From NCBI GenBank assembly GCA_005784505.1, contig VCAZ01000030.1:1692501-1756500 (forward strand): a DNA stretch of 64,000 nt. Direction: 5' to 3'. Numbering within the stretch: the stretch's first letter is position 1; every line of letters starts with the position of its first letter. This DNA comes from Bagarius yarrelli. Taxonomy: Eukaryota > Chordata > Actinopteri > Siluriformes > Sisoridae. The position numbers and the translations under genes were made by a program. The notes beneath the pieces were generated by a model. That model was not told the DNA's origin, did no database searches, and saw only the letters and a program-made list of their open reading frames with translations. This document shows, one piece after another, positions 1 to 13,016 of the stretch.

Positions 1-750
1 TAAACCTATTTAAAATACTGTACAGCTTGTTGCCAATGGGTTTATCTTAAAACACTGTCTGACCTGAGAAAAAAAATAAAGAATCCAGTACCATCGCAGT
101 AATACATGCTTAACTGCTTACGGGAAAGCCAGCAGCAGAAACAAAGAACAACTTCTGACATCACTATTTCTTTAGATTTGTACCTCTTTAAGGTTAAGCC
201 CGATCGCTGCTGAAGCCATCCATAGCAAAGCATCATGGGAAGAACTTGCTTTGCTCTGATTAGAACATTATCTACAGTCTGCCTGCTCATAGATGCATCT
301 TAGCACTGTTATTGAACTGTTACTCTTTTATATTTAATGGTCTGTGTTTTTAGAAATGTGATTCGTGTCTTAGAGGAAGCACAACTCTCACCTTTACCAA
401 ACTGGTTAAAAAAAACACCACCAATTTAATCTTCACATCATGCATTGTAAATGAATCCTGAGTCCTTCAGGAGAGAACTCGGATATTTTGTTGAATAAAG
501 TAAGACATTGGCTGTACGTTTCTTTAATGTTTGGTATTTAATGGCTTTTAATTACAACCTCTAACCAGGACACACATTTCCTTGTATGATTTTGGGTTTC
601 TGTTTTTCTATACATCCGTTGGGCATAAGAGCATTACAAAACTGTAAAAGTCTGTCAAGTTTCACTTTTGATTTATACTCGTCCTTTTTTAAATTGATAT
701 TTTAGAATATATATTTATATAATTTTCTCTTCTGCCTTCGAGTTTTATGG
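1..750. other. Downstream flank of dph2, no gene recognised
   Basis: This lies 3' of the dph2 stop codon on the minus strand and would contain its 3' UTR. A minus-strand open stretch at 42-290 starts with ATG (MSRQTVDNVL...) but resembles no family I know and has no convincing partner exon, so I do not call it. No SINE is visible here. Confidence 0.4.
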
Positions 751-3700
751 TCAGGTCAAGCAGTCTTTACTGTGCGTACCCTCTTCCTCATAAGCAATAG
801 CGATACCACGTCTTCCCTCCACAGCCTTCACTACAGGTGTTTCCCCTAGCTTGGGCTCCAACCCCTGCCAGCTCCGGCCTGCCAGAAAGGATGCTGCCAA
901 CAGACAACACACAACAATTCAGAAGAATAACAATGTGTTAGATGAACACTGCTAATTATATTGCTATAATTAATTCCACTGGGTTTGTGTTTAAAATAAT
1001 ATAATTAAAATAATCTGATCTAGACCTCGTTGGTGGTTTTAATCTGAGAGACCAGTTTAGTTGAGGTTTTGATTCACTAAAATTGTGTAGTTTTTTTTTT
1101 TTATTCAGTTAATTTTTGAAGGAATCAACCAGTGGTGTAAAATCTAGGATAATATAAATCCTGTAGTCTGGCCCAGATTCAACTGTTTAAAATGCTAAAC
1201 AATTTCTGATAAACCAGTCAAAACAATCAGGCAAAGAAACTAGGAAAAAAGTGGAAAGTGCGAAAGTATTTGTTCAGGTCTTACAGCTCTTTACCTGCAG
1301 TATTTGTGTTGGCTACAGTAAGAGTCTGATTTCTGATCATAACTGAAGATGACGATGGCGAAACATCTGTTGACTTAGAGGAGGATCGTAAACAGGAAGT
1401 GCGCAGTGCTCCGGTGATCAGCGATACGTCTGTTGAGTCATCGTTAGCGGACTGATCTGAGTCAGGAAATTCCACATGACTACTTCCTCCTGTTAAACAT
1501 TGGTCAATTAGTATTATAAATAAACCCAATGTGCAATAATATTCTATTCAGTGCTAATAGAACTCTCTCTTGCCAAATTTTAGAAAGTAAAATGACATTT
1601 TACAAACTGTAATGTATTTACCAAACTCATTGATCACATCTCCGATGTCAAGATAATTTTATTTCTTACCCAAATCAGCAGATAAGGCTTTGTGTGAATT
1701 GTGTGTTTAAACAAACGGTAATAATGCTAATGCTGGTTTTTTTTTTTATTAATTTGCCCTTTATGAGTTTCCCCTGCTTGTATTTCTCTCAGCTAAGGAC
1801 CATGTCAATGAAATAATGACAATAACAGAAAAACATAATAGCAGAGCAATAAAACTATTGACTTATATAGGGACATTATTTAAATAACATTAACTGCATA
1901 TTGACATGATATAAACATCATAAACATCTAGCACTTGCTTTAGCCACGTTGATCATCTCTAACCACAGACTGTAGACTAAGGTTGTGCTGACAATTTTTT
2001 TTCTAGAACTAGGGCTGGACGGTGTGACAGTATATATTTTTTGTAATTTTGTGTATACCACAACATGTAAATAAGTGGGCGTGGCTCGCAAAAGCTCTAT
2101 CCTGACATCTCGGTGCTATTGCGTCTCTATCAGTCGAGCTTCCCTGCCTGTCTGTCTGTATATATTAACATCTTTGATTTCTATCACAAACATAATTAAC
2201 ATGTTTTCCGATTATTTAAGTGTTATTAATTTTATAAGGTGACAAACTCTTAATTAGGGCAAGTTTATAATAATAAGGTTTGTCCTCACAATTGTGAAAT
2301 GTGACATACAGTGGAATTTGTTGTTTAGAGTAAGTTTATATTTCATATTTTCAAATAAAAGAAATAATGAAATAAGGTAAAATCCTTTTATTTCTGAAGT
2401 ATTTAACTTATTATTTAATAAATGACAATTTTTAATTATATACATTTTTTTCTGATCATTACCATGAAATAAAATTATTCATACCGCCCACCGCTATAAA
2501 TGGTATTTCCTTAACAAGCAACACTGGCTTTGTAAAATTAGCACACTCATCACGTAACTGTAGTGGCAAAGCAACAGTAAATCATTATTTGATGCTTCAT
2601 TCTTCATGATCTGTAGAAGGGTGTGTGTGTGTGTACATGCAGGTCAGACTCGCTGGTCTATTCATTGACAACAAAGCAAAAAGCAAAAAGCACAAAGTGA
2701 CCTTTGATGTGTCCTTTATACGGTTAGATCACACACAAAAACCTTTGGATAAAAGAGATGAGTTGCTGGCCATAAATCTGCCTTAACAAAAACTTTTCAA
2801 TAGATACACTGAGCTGTGGATAAAAAGAGAACTCTAACCAAAACCACCATCATCTTGTGGCTCTGGTTTTTCGCCTTTATAGAGCATCAGAAATAAATCA
2901 TTCTGGTTTAAAGAAAAGAATTTTGTCTTTCGGACTATACAACATCAAATGCACGTACCAGGCAGCAGGTCTTGAAAGTCAGTGACGTATTCACCGCTCC
3001 ACTCGCGATGCTTGTTGCAGGCCACTTCCATCTCGAACGGCGTAACCACCGGCCTGTAGAACTCACTGGAATCCAGCAGCGAGTTCTCAGGACAAGCGAC
3101 CAACACATACACATCAATCTCCAGGAAGTTCGCCAACTTTGGGACGTTGATCTTACCCATTGCAAACATGTAGCTCTTTTTACCTGCTCTGTGAATACTT
3201 TCTTTCAGCTGCTCAATTATGTTTAAGTAGTTGGCGACGCCTAACGTGCCCACCAGAATTCCCACCACGTTGGCGTCCTTTGCACGCTCGATGGCGTAGT
3301 AGCGCTTCATTAGCGCTCTGTTGATGTTGATAGATTCGGCTCGGCCAGTCAGTGTATCAGGGTTGAATGAACTGAAGGCGCAGCGGTTCCACGTCATCAT
3401 GAAGTTGGTGAGTGTAAGACCCTCAGGACCAACGTAGAACATCTTGTAGTCCTCCACGTTTTTTCCTTGTTTTAAACCAAACTGCCGACCAAATTTATGA
3501 ACAAACCCGTCATCCTGCAAGTTTGAGTTATTGGCCAGTCTGAGAGGTTCATAGACCTGACCATGTGAATGATCTCCTCTTAGAACAGAGAACACAGCGT
3601 TAGGGTAGGTGTCACCCAAAAGCCTCTGGAAGTCATCTGGTAAAAAGCAAACATATATATATTAAAATAAAGCAAATCGTCATGCATGGTGGAATTACAT

Positions 3701-5834
3701 AAAAAGGCTAATTTACAGCATAAACATATAGATTATATAAAGCTTAACTGACAACACACAAAAAACAGACCCTGAGACCCTGAATAGGTTTGGATAAAAT
3801 TGGTACTAAAAGAACAAACAGTGGGGCCATGTAGCATTATTGCAAATATCTAGCTTTAGTTACAACTAATTAGTTAATATGTTCTAATTAATAAATAAAA
3901 CAAGTAATACGAGATCAAACATTTATTCGATAAGGACATATTTTTACTGTTGACTTTGATGATAAAGTCGACTTATTGCAAGGTTCTGCTTTGTTTTTCC
4001 ATGAACCACATTTAAGATCAGTTTACACAAAGTGGTAAAAAATCAGTATGTGATTTTGTCACATATCACGTGCGATCAACTTTTCTCCACTTTATTAGTT
4101 TTGCTACACACCCACATCCGGTCGCCAACGGTGGCTGTCAAGTATGTTGCTGGGAGTTGCCAGGTCTTAATTAAAATGATTGTTGTTTTTGTAGCTTTAA
4201 AGCTTGTTTGCCTCCTCCCTTAACATGAGAGTTAAAGAAATGTTAATCACCAGACAAAAAGTTCTGATTATAGTAAATGAATCATGATCTCACTTTTTTT
4301 CTATTTTTCTAGCTTGAGCCTTGAAAACTACTGAGGGACCTGTGCTAAATCTTAGCAGCCCGATTGCCAAGCTATGATGACATGAGCTGATAAGTCATGT
4401 GGGTAGAGCTAAACACTGTGCCAAATCCTAATTAATTAAACACACAAGGATACTAATGTCTAATTTTGTACAGGACACTGCAGCAGTCATTATTCAAGAG
4501 GAAATGGCCCAGTTCTGTCTTTCTGTTTTGTTTTTTCTGTCTAATTTTTGTCCTCGGTAATGTTTCTTATTATTTTCTGATGATTTTAGCCATGATGCAT
4601 ATAAAGTTACAAGCCAAATGGTTTCCTATACACTGTGTCTCCTTATGTTTTTGTTGACATCACTAGACAAAGATTTCACTGTAAACATCTGGCTGTTTTC
4701 ACTGCAAACATGATACTCAGCACTATACACGCGGCAGCACCATACAACATTTTATTTGTTTGCAATTGATGAAGATTTTTATTTTCATTTTAAATTGAAA
4801 CTTTCAATGTAAAAGTATCAGTGTAAAAACTAAACTGAACTAAACTGAAACTATCAGTGTAACTAAACTGAACTAAACTGAAACTATCAGTGTAAAAACT
4901 TTGTAAATTCATGTTAGGGGGAAAAAAAAAGTCTACAGTGATTTGATTGACTCACCTATAGCATGCGAGTATGTGACATCATACAGTATGATTACATGAG
5001 TCTCCTGGTCAGGGTAAAGTTCCCTGAATGCTCTAGCACACTCCTGAACATTAATGGTTCTCTTTCCGAACACATACATTAAGGGCAGTCGTCTGGACGG
5101 GCTGAGACACGCACGGCCGTAGTGCACGATGCAGTCGGCTCTAACGTGTTCTGCAGCCACTTCATCCACACAGCAGCTGAGAAAGAAGGACAAAACCCTG
5201 TAAAGCATGTTTACTTATATCAGCTTTAATAATGATAATAAGCTTAAATAGGGGAAGCAATGGCTCAGTGGTTAGGTTGTTGGACCGCTAATTGAAGGAT
5301 TGGGGTTCGATTCCCAGCACCACCATACTGCCACTGCTGGGCCCCTGAGCAAGGCCCTTAACCCACAATTGCTCAGTTGTATAAAAGAGATAAATGTAAG
5401 TCGCTCTGGATAAGGGCGTCTGCCAAATGCTGTAGATGTAAAGAATAAGACTAGATTATTACCTTCCATAGGTGGTGTCACCTAAAATGTAAGTCTTTGC
5501 TTGGGTTTTTCTCTCTATCGCTGAAGAGACTGCAACGCAATCTACCAAAAGTTCATCAGGGAACTGCAAAGCTACCTTGTGTTAGATAAGAGAAGATGAA
5601 CGTGCATCAACACAGGTCCTACAAAAACTTTAAACAAACGCATTCGACTGCAAAAATCATTTCTCGTGAATCAAAAGTCACCTGTTTGAAGTTGTTATCG
5701 GTGATAAAGGAACAGGTCTCGTTGATCTGATAAAACTCCTGCAGATCGTCAGGCCGGGGTGCTAAATCAGTGAGATTCACATCCACACTGCGCTGCAGCA
5801 CCGTCTCGCTCTTACTGCTGAACACCTCCGCCAT
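751..5834 (-). CDS. dph2: Diphthamide biosynthesis protein 2 (2-(3-amino-3-carboxypropyl)histidine synthase subunit 2)
   Basis: DPH2 partners DPH1 in the cytosolic radical enzyme that moves the 3-amino-3-carboxypropyl group of S-adenosylmethionine onto a histidine of elongation factor 2, the first step of diphthamide synthesis. Six coding exons, all joined by GT-AG introns in matching phase: 5682-5834, 5463-5575, 4956-5176, 2959-3636, 1295-1489 and 751-893 (1503 nt, 500 aa). Landmarks: VALQFPDELL at residue 52, GDTTYGSCCVDEVAAEH at about 83-99 with two adjacent cysteines that are candidate cluster ligands, VVGILVGTLGV, KLANFLEIDVYVLVACPE, DVSLITGALR, and the C-terminal RSWQGLEPKLGETPV...GRRGIAIAYEEEG typical of the family. 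The ATG was chosen because MAEVFSSKSETVLQR aligns with the human start; the frame remains open upstream without another ATG. A SINE sits in the 5177-5462 intron and a MITE-like element in the 1490-2958 intron. Confidence 0.95.
2010..2496. mobile_element. Possible hAT-like MITE in a dph2 intron
   Basis: The left end (TAGGGCTGGACGGTGT) and the reverse complement of the right end (TAGCGGTGGGCGGTAT) agree at about 12 of 16 positions, the pattern of short degenerate hAT inverted repeats. The interior is AT-rich and has no transposase ORF. I see no clear 8-bp target duplication, so the ends are uncertain. Confidence 0.4.
4826..4904. repeat. Two-copy 33-bp tandem repeat
   Basis: The unit 'ctaaactgaactaaactgaa' followed by 'actatcagtgtaa' occurs twice in a row, inside the dph2 intron between the exons at 2959-3636 and 4956-5176. 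Confidence 0.7.
5246..5442 (+). mobile_element. tRNA-derived SINE, full-length
   Basis: It has a pol III box A (tggctcagtgg) and box B (ggttcgattcc) in a tRNA-like head, then the conserved 'gcaaggcccttaaccc' body and the 'gtcgctctggataagggcgt' tail. It lies in a dph2 intron in the orientation opposite to the gene. It is the best-preserved copy of a family seen about fourteen times in the window. Confidence 0.9.
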
Positions 5835-6188
5835 GACGCTTTCAAGCGCAGGGTTACCTTCCGCACCTAGACGATTCACAGCATACTTTAAAATATATAG
5901 ATATATGCATATATATGCAACAATGATAAACATTGTTGGATTCTGGTGGGAAGATTTTAAAAAACCTTTTTATTGGTAAATCTATAAATCAATTAAGACC
6001 GTAAGCAGCAACTAATTGCATGTCTGCTTACTTGAAGTATTAAATAGTCTGCTCGCGAGTTGGTTTCTTAATTTCCCCTCCAGTAAACTCACTGACTTTT
6101 AACTAGATAAGAGTAAAAAATTAACCACCAAACGGAGCAGGTTTAAATTTACATCACATTCAGAAATTAAATCACTGCTTATGATATT

Positions 6189-6356
6189 ACATTTACGTCC
6201 TTATCCAGAGCGACTTACATTTAACTTACTTATACAACTGAGCAACTGGGGGTTAAGGACCTTGCTCAGGGGCCCAGCAGTGGTGGCTTGCTGAAGCTGG
6301 GAATCGAACCCACAAGCTTAGCAGGCCAACACCTTAACTATGAGCCACCACGTTCC
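6189..6356 (-). mobile_element. tRNA-derived SINE, reverse copy
   Basis: This is the reverse complement of the family copy at 5246: it reads tail (ttatccagagcgacttacat), body (ggggttaaggaccttgctca), then box B (gggaatcgaaccc). It sits 350 bp upstream of the dph2 start. Confidence 0.85.
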
Positions 6357-6951
6357 ACCCATATAACACTTTTTCGTCATTTTAAGGGGTACAATTCACA
6401 AAAAAATAACAATAAAAAAATTAATTGATATATTACTTATAAACATTTGCGAGTGAGCGCACGATTTTATTATATTTTATTTATTTATTTTTGCTTGTTT
6501 TATTTGTTTTTCTGCATTAACAGCCCGACTCTTTACTCCATTTACATACTCAACCTGTTAAAATTCTGGGTTACTTTCAAAAATGTTTGTCATGTGTAAA
6601 CTGCATCTATAAAGCTGATTAGCACAGAAAAACAAACTGCTTTCTGAAACAGTTAGCATTCGGCTAACATCTATAACCATGGACAGGGTTTAGCGCCGAG
6701 AATGAATAAAGTACATTTGGCGAAAATAAAATAATTATTTAACAGCAGCAGCATGGTGCATGTTGAAAACTGTGGGAATTTGTTATACATACTATAATTA
6801 AAGGTTGGGGTCCATTCTTAATCAACTTCCACGTGAAAACCGCTTCACTTCGTGGATGTGGTCTTCTTTGAGGAGGTTGAGCTGCACTGCTCCAGCGCGC
6901 TGCTTCCCTCTACTGGACCGGCGGACCAAAGCAGCAGGAACAATATTCTGG

Positions 6952-6990
6952 GCAATTGGGGGTTAAGGGTCTTGCTCAGGGGCCCACTGT
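6952..6990 (-). mobile_element. SINE body fragment
   Basis: Only the 'gcaattgggggttaagggtcttgctcaggggcccac'-type body of the common SINE is recognisable here; head and tail are lost. Confidence 0.6.
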
Positions 6991-7900
6991 GGATTCTTTC
7001 TGGTGTCAAGTCACAACAGTGGGGTTTTGCTAATATTGTACTTTTTTAATAAAAAAGTATAAGATTATAAGAAAATTATAAGAAATTATTTATTTATAGT
7101 AATAATAACCCTTAAATATACTATAGTTTTTTTTTACTTTATCATCACTTTTTAAGATACAAGTAGAACTCTTTACATACATTTTTATCAATCTGTACAT
7201 TAGTCCTACTAATAGGGTCTGTTGTGTTAAATATTAACTTGCAATACCTAGATAATTAAAATAGTTGATAAATTATTGGTTAAATGACAGTGCTTGAAAT
7301 AACAGTACGTGATGGAAAAAGGCAAAACTACATATTGAAATAAACCCGCTATTATAAAATGCTGAAATGTCATGTGAAAAATAGTTAAAAACAGTAAATA
7401 CAGTAAAAACTAACTCACATTTTGATTCTTTTCCCTTTACACTTAATTTTCAAAGTTTAAACCAATCCAAAAAGTATTCCTACAATAAAATAAAATCAGA
7501 ACATTACTTGTGTTTGGTCGCTTTATTTTATCAGTTTAGACACTTCCAAAATTTCTTACAAATTAATTTACCTTCAGTAAAGCTTTCCGACTGCCATGTA
7601 ACAGATTTTCAGTGTTTACATTTTGACCCGCAGACAACAGGCATTTCCATTTCCATTTAATACAGCGCATGAAGTGCATTCCACATAGAGTAATAAGTGT
7701 CTACACTTATTCCCAGCAGCAGAGCATTTCTTTACCTGGAGCAGTAGAAGGGATGTCTTTATTAAGAGTATTAGAAGATCCGCTGTAATAAATATCAGTT
7801 TGAGAACTTCTCTAACACAATGCTTAGGAGAAGTTTCCTCATTAGAAGTGCCCATCATAAGGAATATATTAGGTTATGTTTTGGGGAGATTTCTCTGTAA

Positions 7901-10900
7901 TCACATCCATATTCGAAAGAATCCAAGCACTACAGTGAGACACGTGAACACTGAGCCTGGGGAAAGCCAACAGAGAAACACTTAATTAGAAACACTGAAA
8001 TATATTCAACAACGTCACTATTTAGTGTAAACAAAAACAACAATTATAACTTTAACGCATTGGGTTTTTTAAGTGTGAACATATTCGTTACTTGTGTAAC
8101 CCCTACACAAACTCCTTTAACACAGAATCGCAGCAATGACACAAATTGTGCATTGTTTATTTTCTGTAAATGTAGAAAGTCCCGATACAGAATGGTTTGT
8201 CAGGTCACAGTTCTGTTTTCATGAACAACAATGATGTTCAATGAACAACAAAATGATGTTCATCTCGATCACTATGTAACTTGTAAATTTGCCCTCTTTC
8301 ATATATATATGACCTCACAGAAAAATGACCACTATTGTTGTCCTCGGGTCTCACTCAGACAGGCAACATGACCAAGTCTGCTCTCTAGTGGCTGAACCAC
8401 AGATAGCTGTGCTATTATCAGATAAAAACCTCTATCATGAGCAAAATAGTCTCACACTGAAGATGCTGCAATTTCCAACACTCTCCATTTCTCAATGTTT
8501 ATTTTGATTTTATTGTATAAAGCTTTTTAACTAATGACAGTCAGAAAGCAGTTTTACAGAGATATTTCATATCAGCAAAAAAATCTATCCCTATTGAGCG
8601 AGAAAGAGGCGATGCTGGTGAGGATAAACTTCCTGGGATGATAAAGGGAGGAATCCTTAAAAAATGACGTCATCTTTATGTATTTTATATATCATGGCAT
8701 CTAAGATAATGTCTAATGTTTTTATTCTTATTCCGAGCTCACCGTCGCCACCAGATCGAGTCTGTATCCAGCCCAGTTGGTGGATCAGCACTTAGTGACA
8801 GATGCAGTTTCCCAGTGATGGCCTTGTATTCTAGACTCTTAATTTACAGATATTAAACTGAGTGCCTAAGTTCACTGTTGTCTTATTTGATTCTGTAAAG
8901 CTGCTTTCACACAATTTTATAATGTTAGGATTAAAAAGCGCTACATGAATAAAGGCGACTTGACGTTAACGTATTTGATGACAACAAAAAGCTTATTTTA
9001 CTTTTTTCTCTACTCCTGTATACCTGTGTATACGGCCTAACACTGTATAACTTTTAATTCAGGAATTGCATTTTTTTTCAGAGATGAAAAAGATGCAACG
9101 CTGCTTGTGGAAAACCAGTGCAAAACTGTGGTCTAAATCTATCTCTTTGGTTTCCAATAATCTCATGTATCTTTTGGCTGTCCAGGCACTGTCATCCCCA
9201 GCAGCAGCAAATAGCATCCAAACAACGAGTTAAAGTTTTAGCTAGCAGTCAGTGGTGAGTGTTATTAATTTGTAACTGTAGTAAACTTTATCTGAGCAAT
9301 TTAGTAACATATCTGTAAGAGAAAACTGAAGCTCTCTGTGTTTATGTGATGCTTTCACTTTCAGGATCTATTCACCGTTTAAAGAGTAGGGATTTGTTTT
9401 TCTATATAATAATTGATGTTACCTGCTAGATATTTGATACTGTCTAGTTTGTGAGATTCCAGCATGGTTTTCAGGCCAGCCACTTCGGTATCGATTTTCA
9501 CATTACTCTGAGTCACATGCCGGTCCTGCTCAGAAAGCTGGTAAAGACAGAAATTGTACAATGACCCACTTTATTGATCAATTTCTACAAGGTCATGCAG
9601 AGAATTCTGTGTTTATGTGTAGGTACCATCTCCATTATTTTGTTTCTGGTCTCTAAAATCTTCTTTTCATGCTCTGCTCTCTAAAAAAACAATTTATCAA
9701 CAATTTATATCAGTTAAAAAACTTCTGTAAATATATAAAAACATAAATCACATTAATAAAACTGTATTTAAAAAAAATGACTCTCAAGGTTTACCAGTGT
9801 AAAACGTACCATCTCTTTCACCTGACTCTTTTCCATGTTTACATCTAGCTTGTTGTCTAGGCGTACCTTATTCATCATATCCTAACCATTCAGAGAGAGA
9901 AAGAAAGAGAGAGAGAGAAACATTTAGAATATTCATACACAAATAGATGTTAATTGAGACATGGATCAGAAATATATTCAGAGACATGGATCAGAAATAT
10001 ATTCATTTTGCATTAGGCAGTAAATCTGCTCCAGGATTTCATGAACAATTATAACTCTGTCTAAAAAATATAACCCATATAAATGCATTCTTAATAAATG
10101 ATTTCACTTTTATTGGATTATTAGTTAAATAACCATTTCATGTCAAAACATTTAATACCATTAAAAGGCTGACACACTCTCGGATTACTAGCAACAAGCA
10201 ATAATAGGAATTATAAAATTTAGTTTAACATAATTTGTAGTAAAATAGTGTGAATTTATACTTACAGACAGCTGCATCTTTACTTGGGCAAGATCAATCT
10301 TAATTTTCTACAAAGCGAAACAAAAAAAAAAATCTTCTGAGACAAACTGATTACTGTGCTACACTAACAGGTTAACATACAGAACATATTACTTACTTCA
10401 TTCTCGGACAGCAATTCAGAAAATTCACTTTTCTCCAAAATGATCATGTCTTTTTTTAATGCTGCTATGTGAGACATAATCTTCTGCACCATAATCTCCT
10501 GTTGTATAGCAAAAAGGACACCACATATCATCAATAGGCTGTTAATGCCACAAAAATGCAGTCCAAAACATGAACTGTGTGTAAGAATTCATTAAAAAGG
10601 ATAAACCTGCCATGTTTTACAATATGTAAACGATAGAATATGACGTCAGAACAATGGTGTCACACCTGCTGCGTCTTGGTAACCATATCACTGTACATGA
10701 TGTCCATGTTGGCATTAGTTGTGTTGAGCAGCACTTTAACAATAATCTCAGCCTGCTGTGTTGTGAACCCTAAAGAAAAAAATTGTTTATAAATTGTTTA
10801 TTACTACTATATTTATTACAAAACGATTTTGCATATGCAATAATGCTGGAATACAAATAAAATCCTAACCGCTTTGTTCCAGGACTTGGATCATTGCATG

Positions 10901-12417
10901 TGTATCGAAGAGGAGTGTTCTCTGGCAAGATTTTGCAAGGTCTGGTCTAATCAACTCATACTGCATCGCTCTGACGGAGGTGCTGAAATCTAGAAAGAAA
11001 GTTTTGAAATATAATAAAAAGTCATTAAATAGTCTTTATATCCTGCGGATTTGCTTCCAACCTTCTTTCATTTGGACAGATTGGTTTCAATTTAATGCAG
11101 GTCTCTGTACTAATAATTCAAAAATTAAGCAATAGGAAAGATTACAGACTAAAACTTGGACTGATCATTACTTTCCAAAGACTAATCATTTGCTCCAAAG
11201 TTCTTTAACTTACCTCTCTCCTTAACTATATTTAAAGTATTTTAGTAGAGTTATTTCAGCCATAAAAATTCCCCAATGCTTTGTTACTGCAGTTAGTATA
11301 TAAAAATAGTAAATTGATGCTAGTTCATAAACACATATAGGACAGGAAAGCTGTAAAAGTAACTATTTAGGGACATCACTAGTCTGAGCCCCAGACACCA
11401 TGTGACAGAACTTTTGTATGTCTGAAACATATGTAAATCAGCTAAACGCTGGATTTTCCAAATGATGTGAAATTCATGGTATAAAGTCATCAATTCAAAC
11501 GACTCTTTTATGATTGTGCACAATCTGTCCTGTATAGGTACAACATGAAACCATCTTTGCCAATGAAAACTACTATGGAAGTATGACGATCACTAACACC
11601 AGCCACAGGGCAGGAGTCAAACTACAATCTACCATCTTGTACGTCTGTTTTCCTTCCTTTTCCGAGCTCACCGTCCCCACCAGGTTTAGTCTGTATCCAG
11701 CCCAGTTGGTGGATCAGCACTTAGTGACAATAAGCCCCAGTGGCAGTTTCCCAGTGATGACCTTGTCTTCTAGACGGCCATCCGGACAAGATCACAGAAA
11801 TTTTGCTGTGGCACGGAATAAGCTGATGGTCTGTCTGGTCAGAGGAAAACCATCCACCCGACTGAACCTGGTTTCTCCCAAGGTTTTTTTCTCCATTTTG
11901 CCACAGATGGAGTTTTGGTTCCTTGCCGCTGTCGCCCCTGGCTTGCTTAGTTATGGACTCTTAATTTACATATGTAAATTAAACTAAACTGAATGATGAG
12001 TGTTTACTGTTGCCTTACTGTTTACTGTTTACTGATGTTATGAGCGGAAATATATAGGTTGTACCACAAGATGCAAACCATTTATCAGCTGTAGGAATGT
12101 AATTCTGTTCCTAATCACAATGTATGTCTTGTATGTTTTATGTATGTACCAAGTACTCAAAAAACCACAACAAATTCCTTGTGTATCTACACATACTTGG
12201 CGGATAAAATCGATTTCTGATTCTGATATGCAGTGATGTTACCTCTGACCAGTGACCACCGGACTCCTCTCCAAAGTGAGCCAGCTTCCGTCCCACATTC
12301 ATTACATGGCCGTTGAAATACAATCGCGAGTAGCGTCTTGCCCCTTTTAAGCCGTAACGCAGGGTACACTCTCCATCTATTTACCCCAGGAGCAACAACC
12401 CTAAGCAAAGGTGTCAT
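7901..12417 (-). CDS. mcur1: Mitochondrial calcium uniporter regulator 1 (MCUR1/CCDC90 family)
   Basis: The protein is an inner-mitochondrial-membrane coiled-coil protein that acts as a scaffold or regulator of the calcium uniporter. Nine exons in consistent phase: 12243-12417, 10870-10989, 10666-10769, 10397-10498, 10266-10307, 9810-9881, 9627-9680, 9423-9537 and 7901-7956 (840 nt, 279 aa). Diagnostic strings: TLLFDTHAMIQVLEQSGFTT, QQAEIIVKVLL, ANMDIMYSDMVTKTQQEI, KKDMIILEKSEFSELLSENE and TEVAGLKTMLESHKLDSIKY. The last follows human MCUR1 more closely than CCDC90B. The isolated 56-bp last exon encodes GSVFTCLTVVLGFFRIWM, the C-terminal membrane segment. The N-terminal exon is basic, as expected for mitochondrial import, and much shorter than in human MCUR1 (359 aa). 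The ATG at 12417 is the only in-frame one seen. A 42-bp exon (10266-10307) is easily missed by predictors. Confidence 0.92.
8735..8960 (+). repeat. Dispersed repeat, shorter copy
   Basis: It starts 'ttccgagctcaccgtcgcca' and contains 'cagcccagttggtggatcag', matching the longer copy at 11660-11990 before an internal deletion. It lies in the last mcur1 intron, antisense to the gene. The family is one I recall as common in fish genomes but cannot name. Confidence 0.75.
9895..9920. repeat. GA-rich microsatellite
   Basis: Short (agag)n run just upstream (in mcur1 sense) of the exon at 9810-9881. Confidence 0.7.
11660..11990 (+). repeat. Dispersed repeat, longer copy, in mcur1 intron 1
   Basis: It shares its first 130 bp with 8735-8960 and continues with 'ccaaggtttttttctccatt', 'gagttttggttccttgccgc' and 'gtcgcccctggcttgcttag', wording common in fish dispersed repeats. 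A 134-codon open frame across it is fortuitous. Confidence 0.75.
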
Positions 12418-13016
12418 GTGTCTTCCTTTTAAGCTGTTGTCAAAGTCAAACAAAAATAAGATAATAATATTTTTTTTCACTCGTGCTATAAAAACAGTTT
12501 TAAAAAGAACTAGTGATATTACAACGCCCGCAAAAATATATTTACGTGTTTTTTTTTATTGTTCGTAAAAAAAAGTACTAAACGAAAAAAATTCTTCTTA
12601 AACTTTTTTTCGCATGTGAGAGATTAACTTCCGGGTGCGAATTGTTGTCTGTGCGTAAGGAATTACGTCAGCACGTACAAACACAACGAGAGGCCGATAT
12701 GACCCCCAAATGGTAGTCGTTGGTAGTCGTAAACTGCGAGCTTAAAACTGCCAAATAACTTAAAGTAAATGCATTGAAAATCATTGTTATGTTTTCCATG
12801 TTTAATTAATTATTATCTTATTGTGTTATAATTAATAATTCTGTGTTTAATTCAGTGTTCATTTTTTAATAATTTAATTATTATATTTAATTACAGTATA
12901 TTTGGGCATATTTAAGGTGCACGCATTCTAAAAAAGATTTGGCAACTTGGCAAAAAATTTAAGACGTTGACTTTTCAACATGAAGTAAAACATTAAACTA
13001 ATCAACTGAAATTGCA
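12418..13016. other. mcur1 5' flank and AT-rich spacer
   Basis: This contains the mcur1 promoter by position. A GC-richer patch at about 12630-12745 includes 'cttccgggtgcg', an ETS-like CTTCCGG word usual in TATA-less housekeeping promoters. A 10-bp unit 'tggtagtcgt' is repeated at 12711-12730. Confidence 0.4.

Larger units (their letters stand above)
5835..7900. other. Spacer between dph2 and mcur1
   Basis: The stretch contains the dph2 5' flank, two SINE pieces and AT-rich DNA that holds the mcur1 3' UTR. I see no coding exon in it. Confidence 0.5.

Noticed and set aside
2935..3226. ORFs in other frames over the large dph2 exon
   Set aside because: They overlap the conserved dph2 frame and have no independent support.
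5246..5320. Possible tRNA gene (box A and box B present)
   Set aside because: The tRNA-like head is fused to a SINE body and tail that recurs many times in the window; the cloverleaf is not intact.
9379..9561. mcur1 ending by read-through at 9379 without a membrane segment
   Set aside because: A matching last exon with the expected GSVFTCLTVVLGF...W sequence was found at 7901-7956 in the right phase.
11583..11987. 134-codon plus-strand ORF
   Set aside because: Lies within a dispersed repeat shared with 8735-8960 and resembles no protein.
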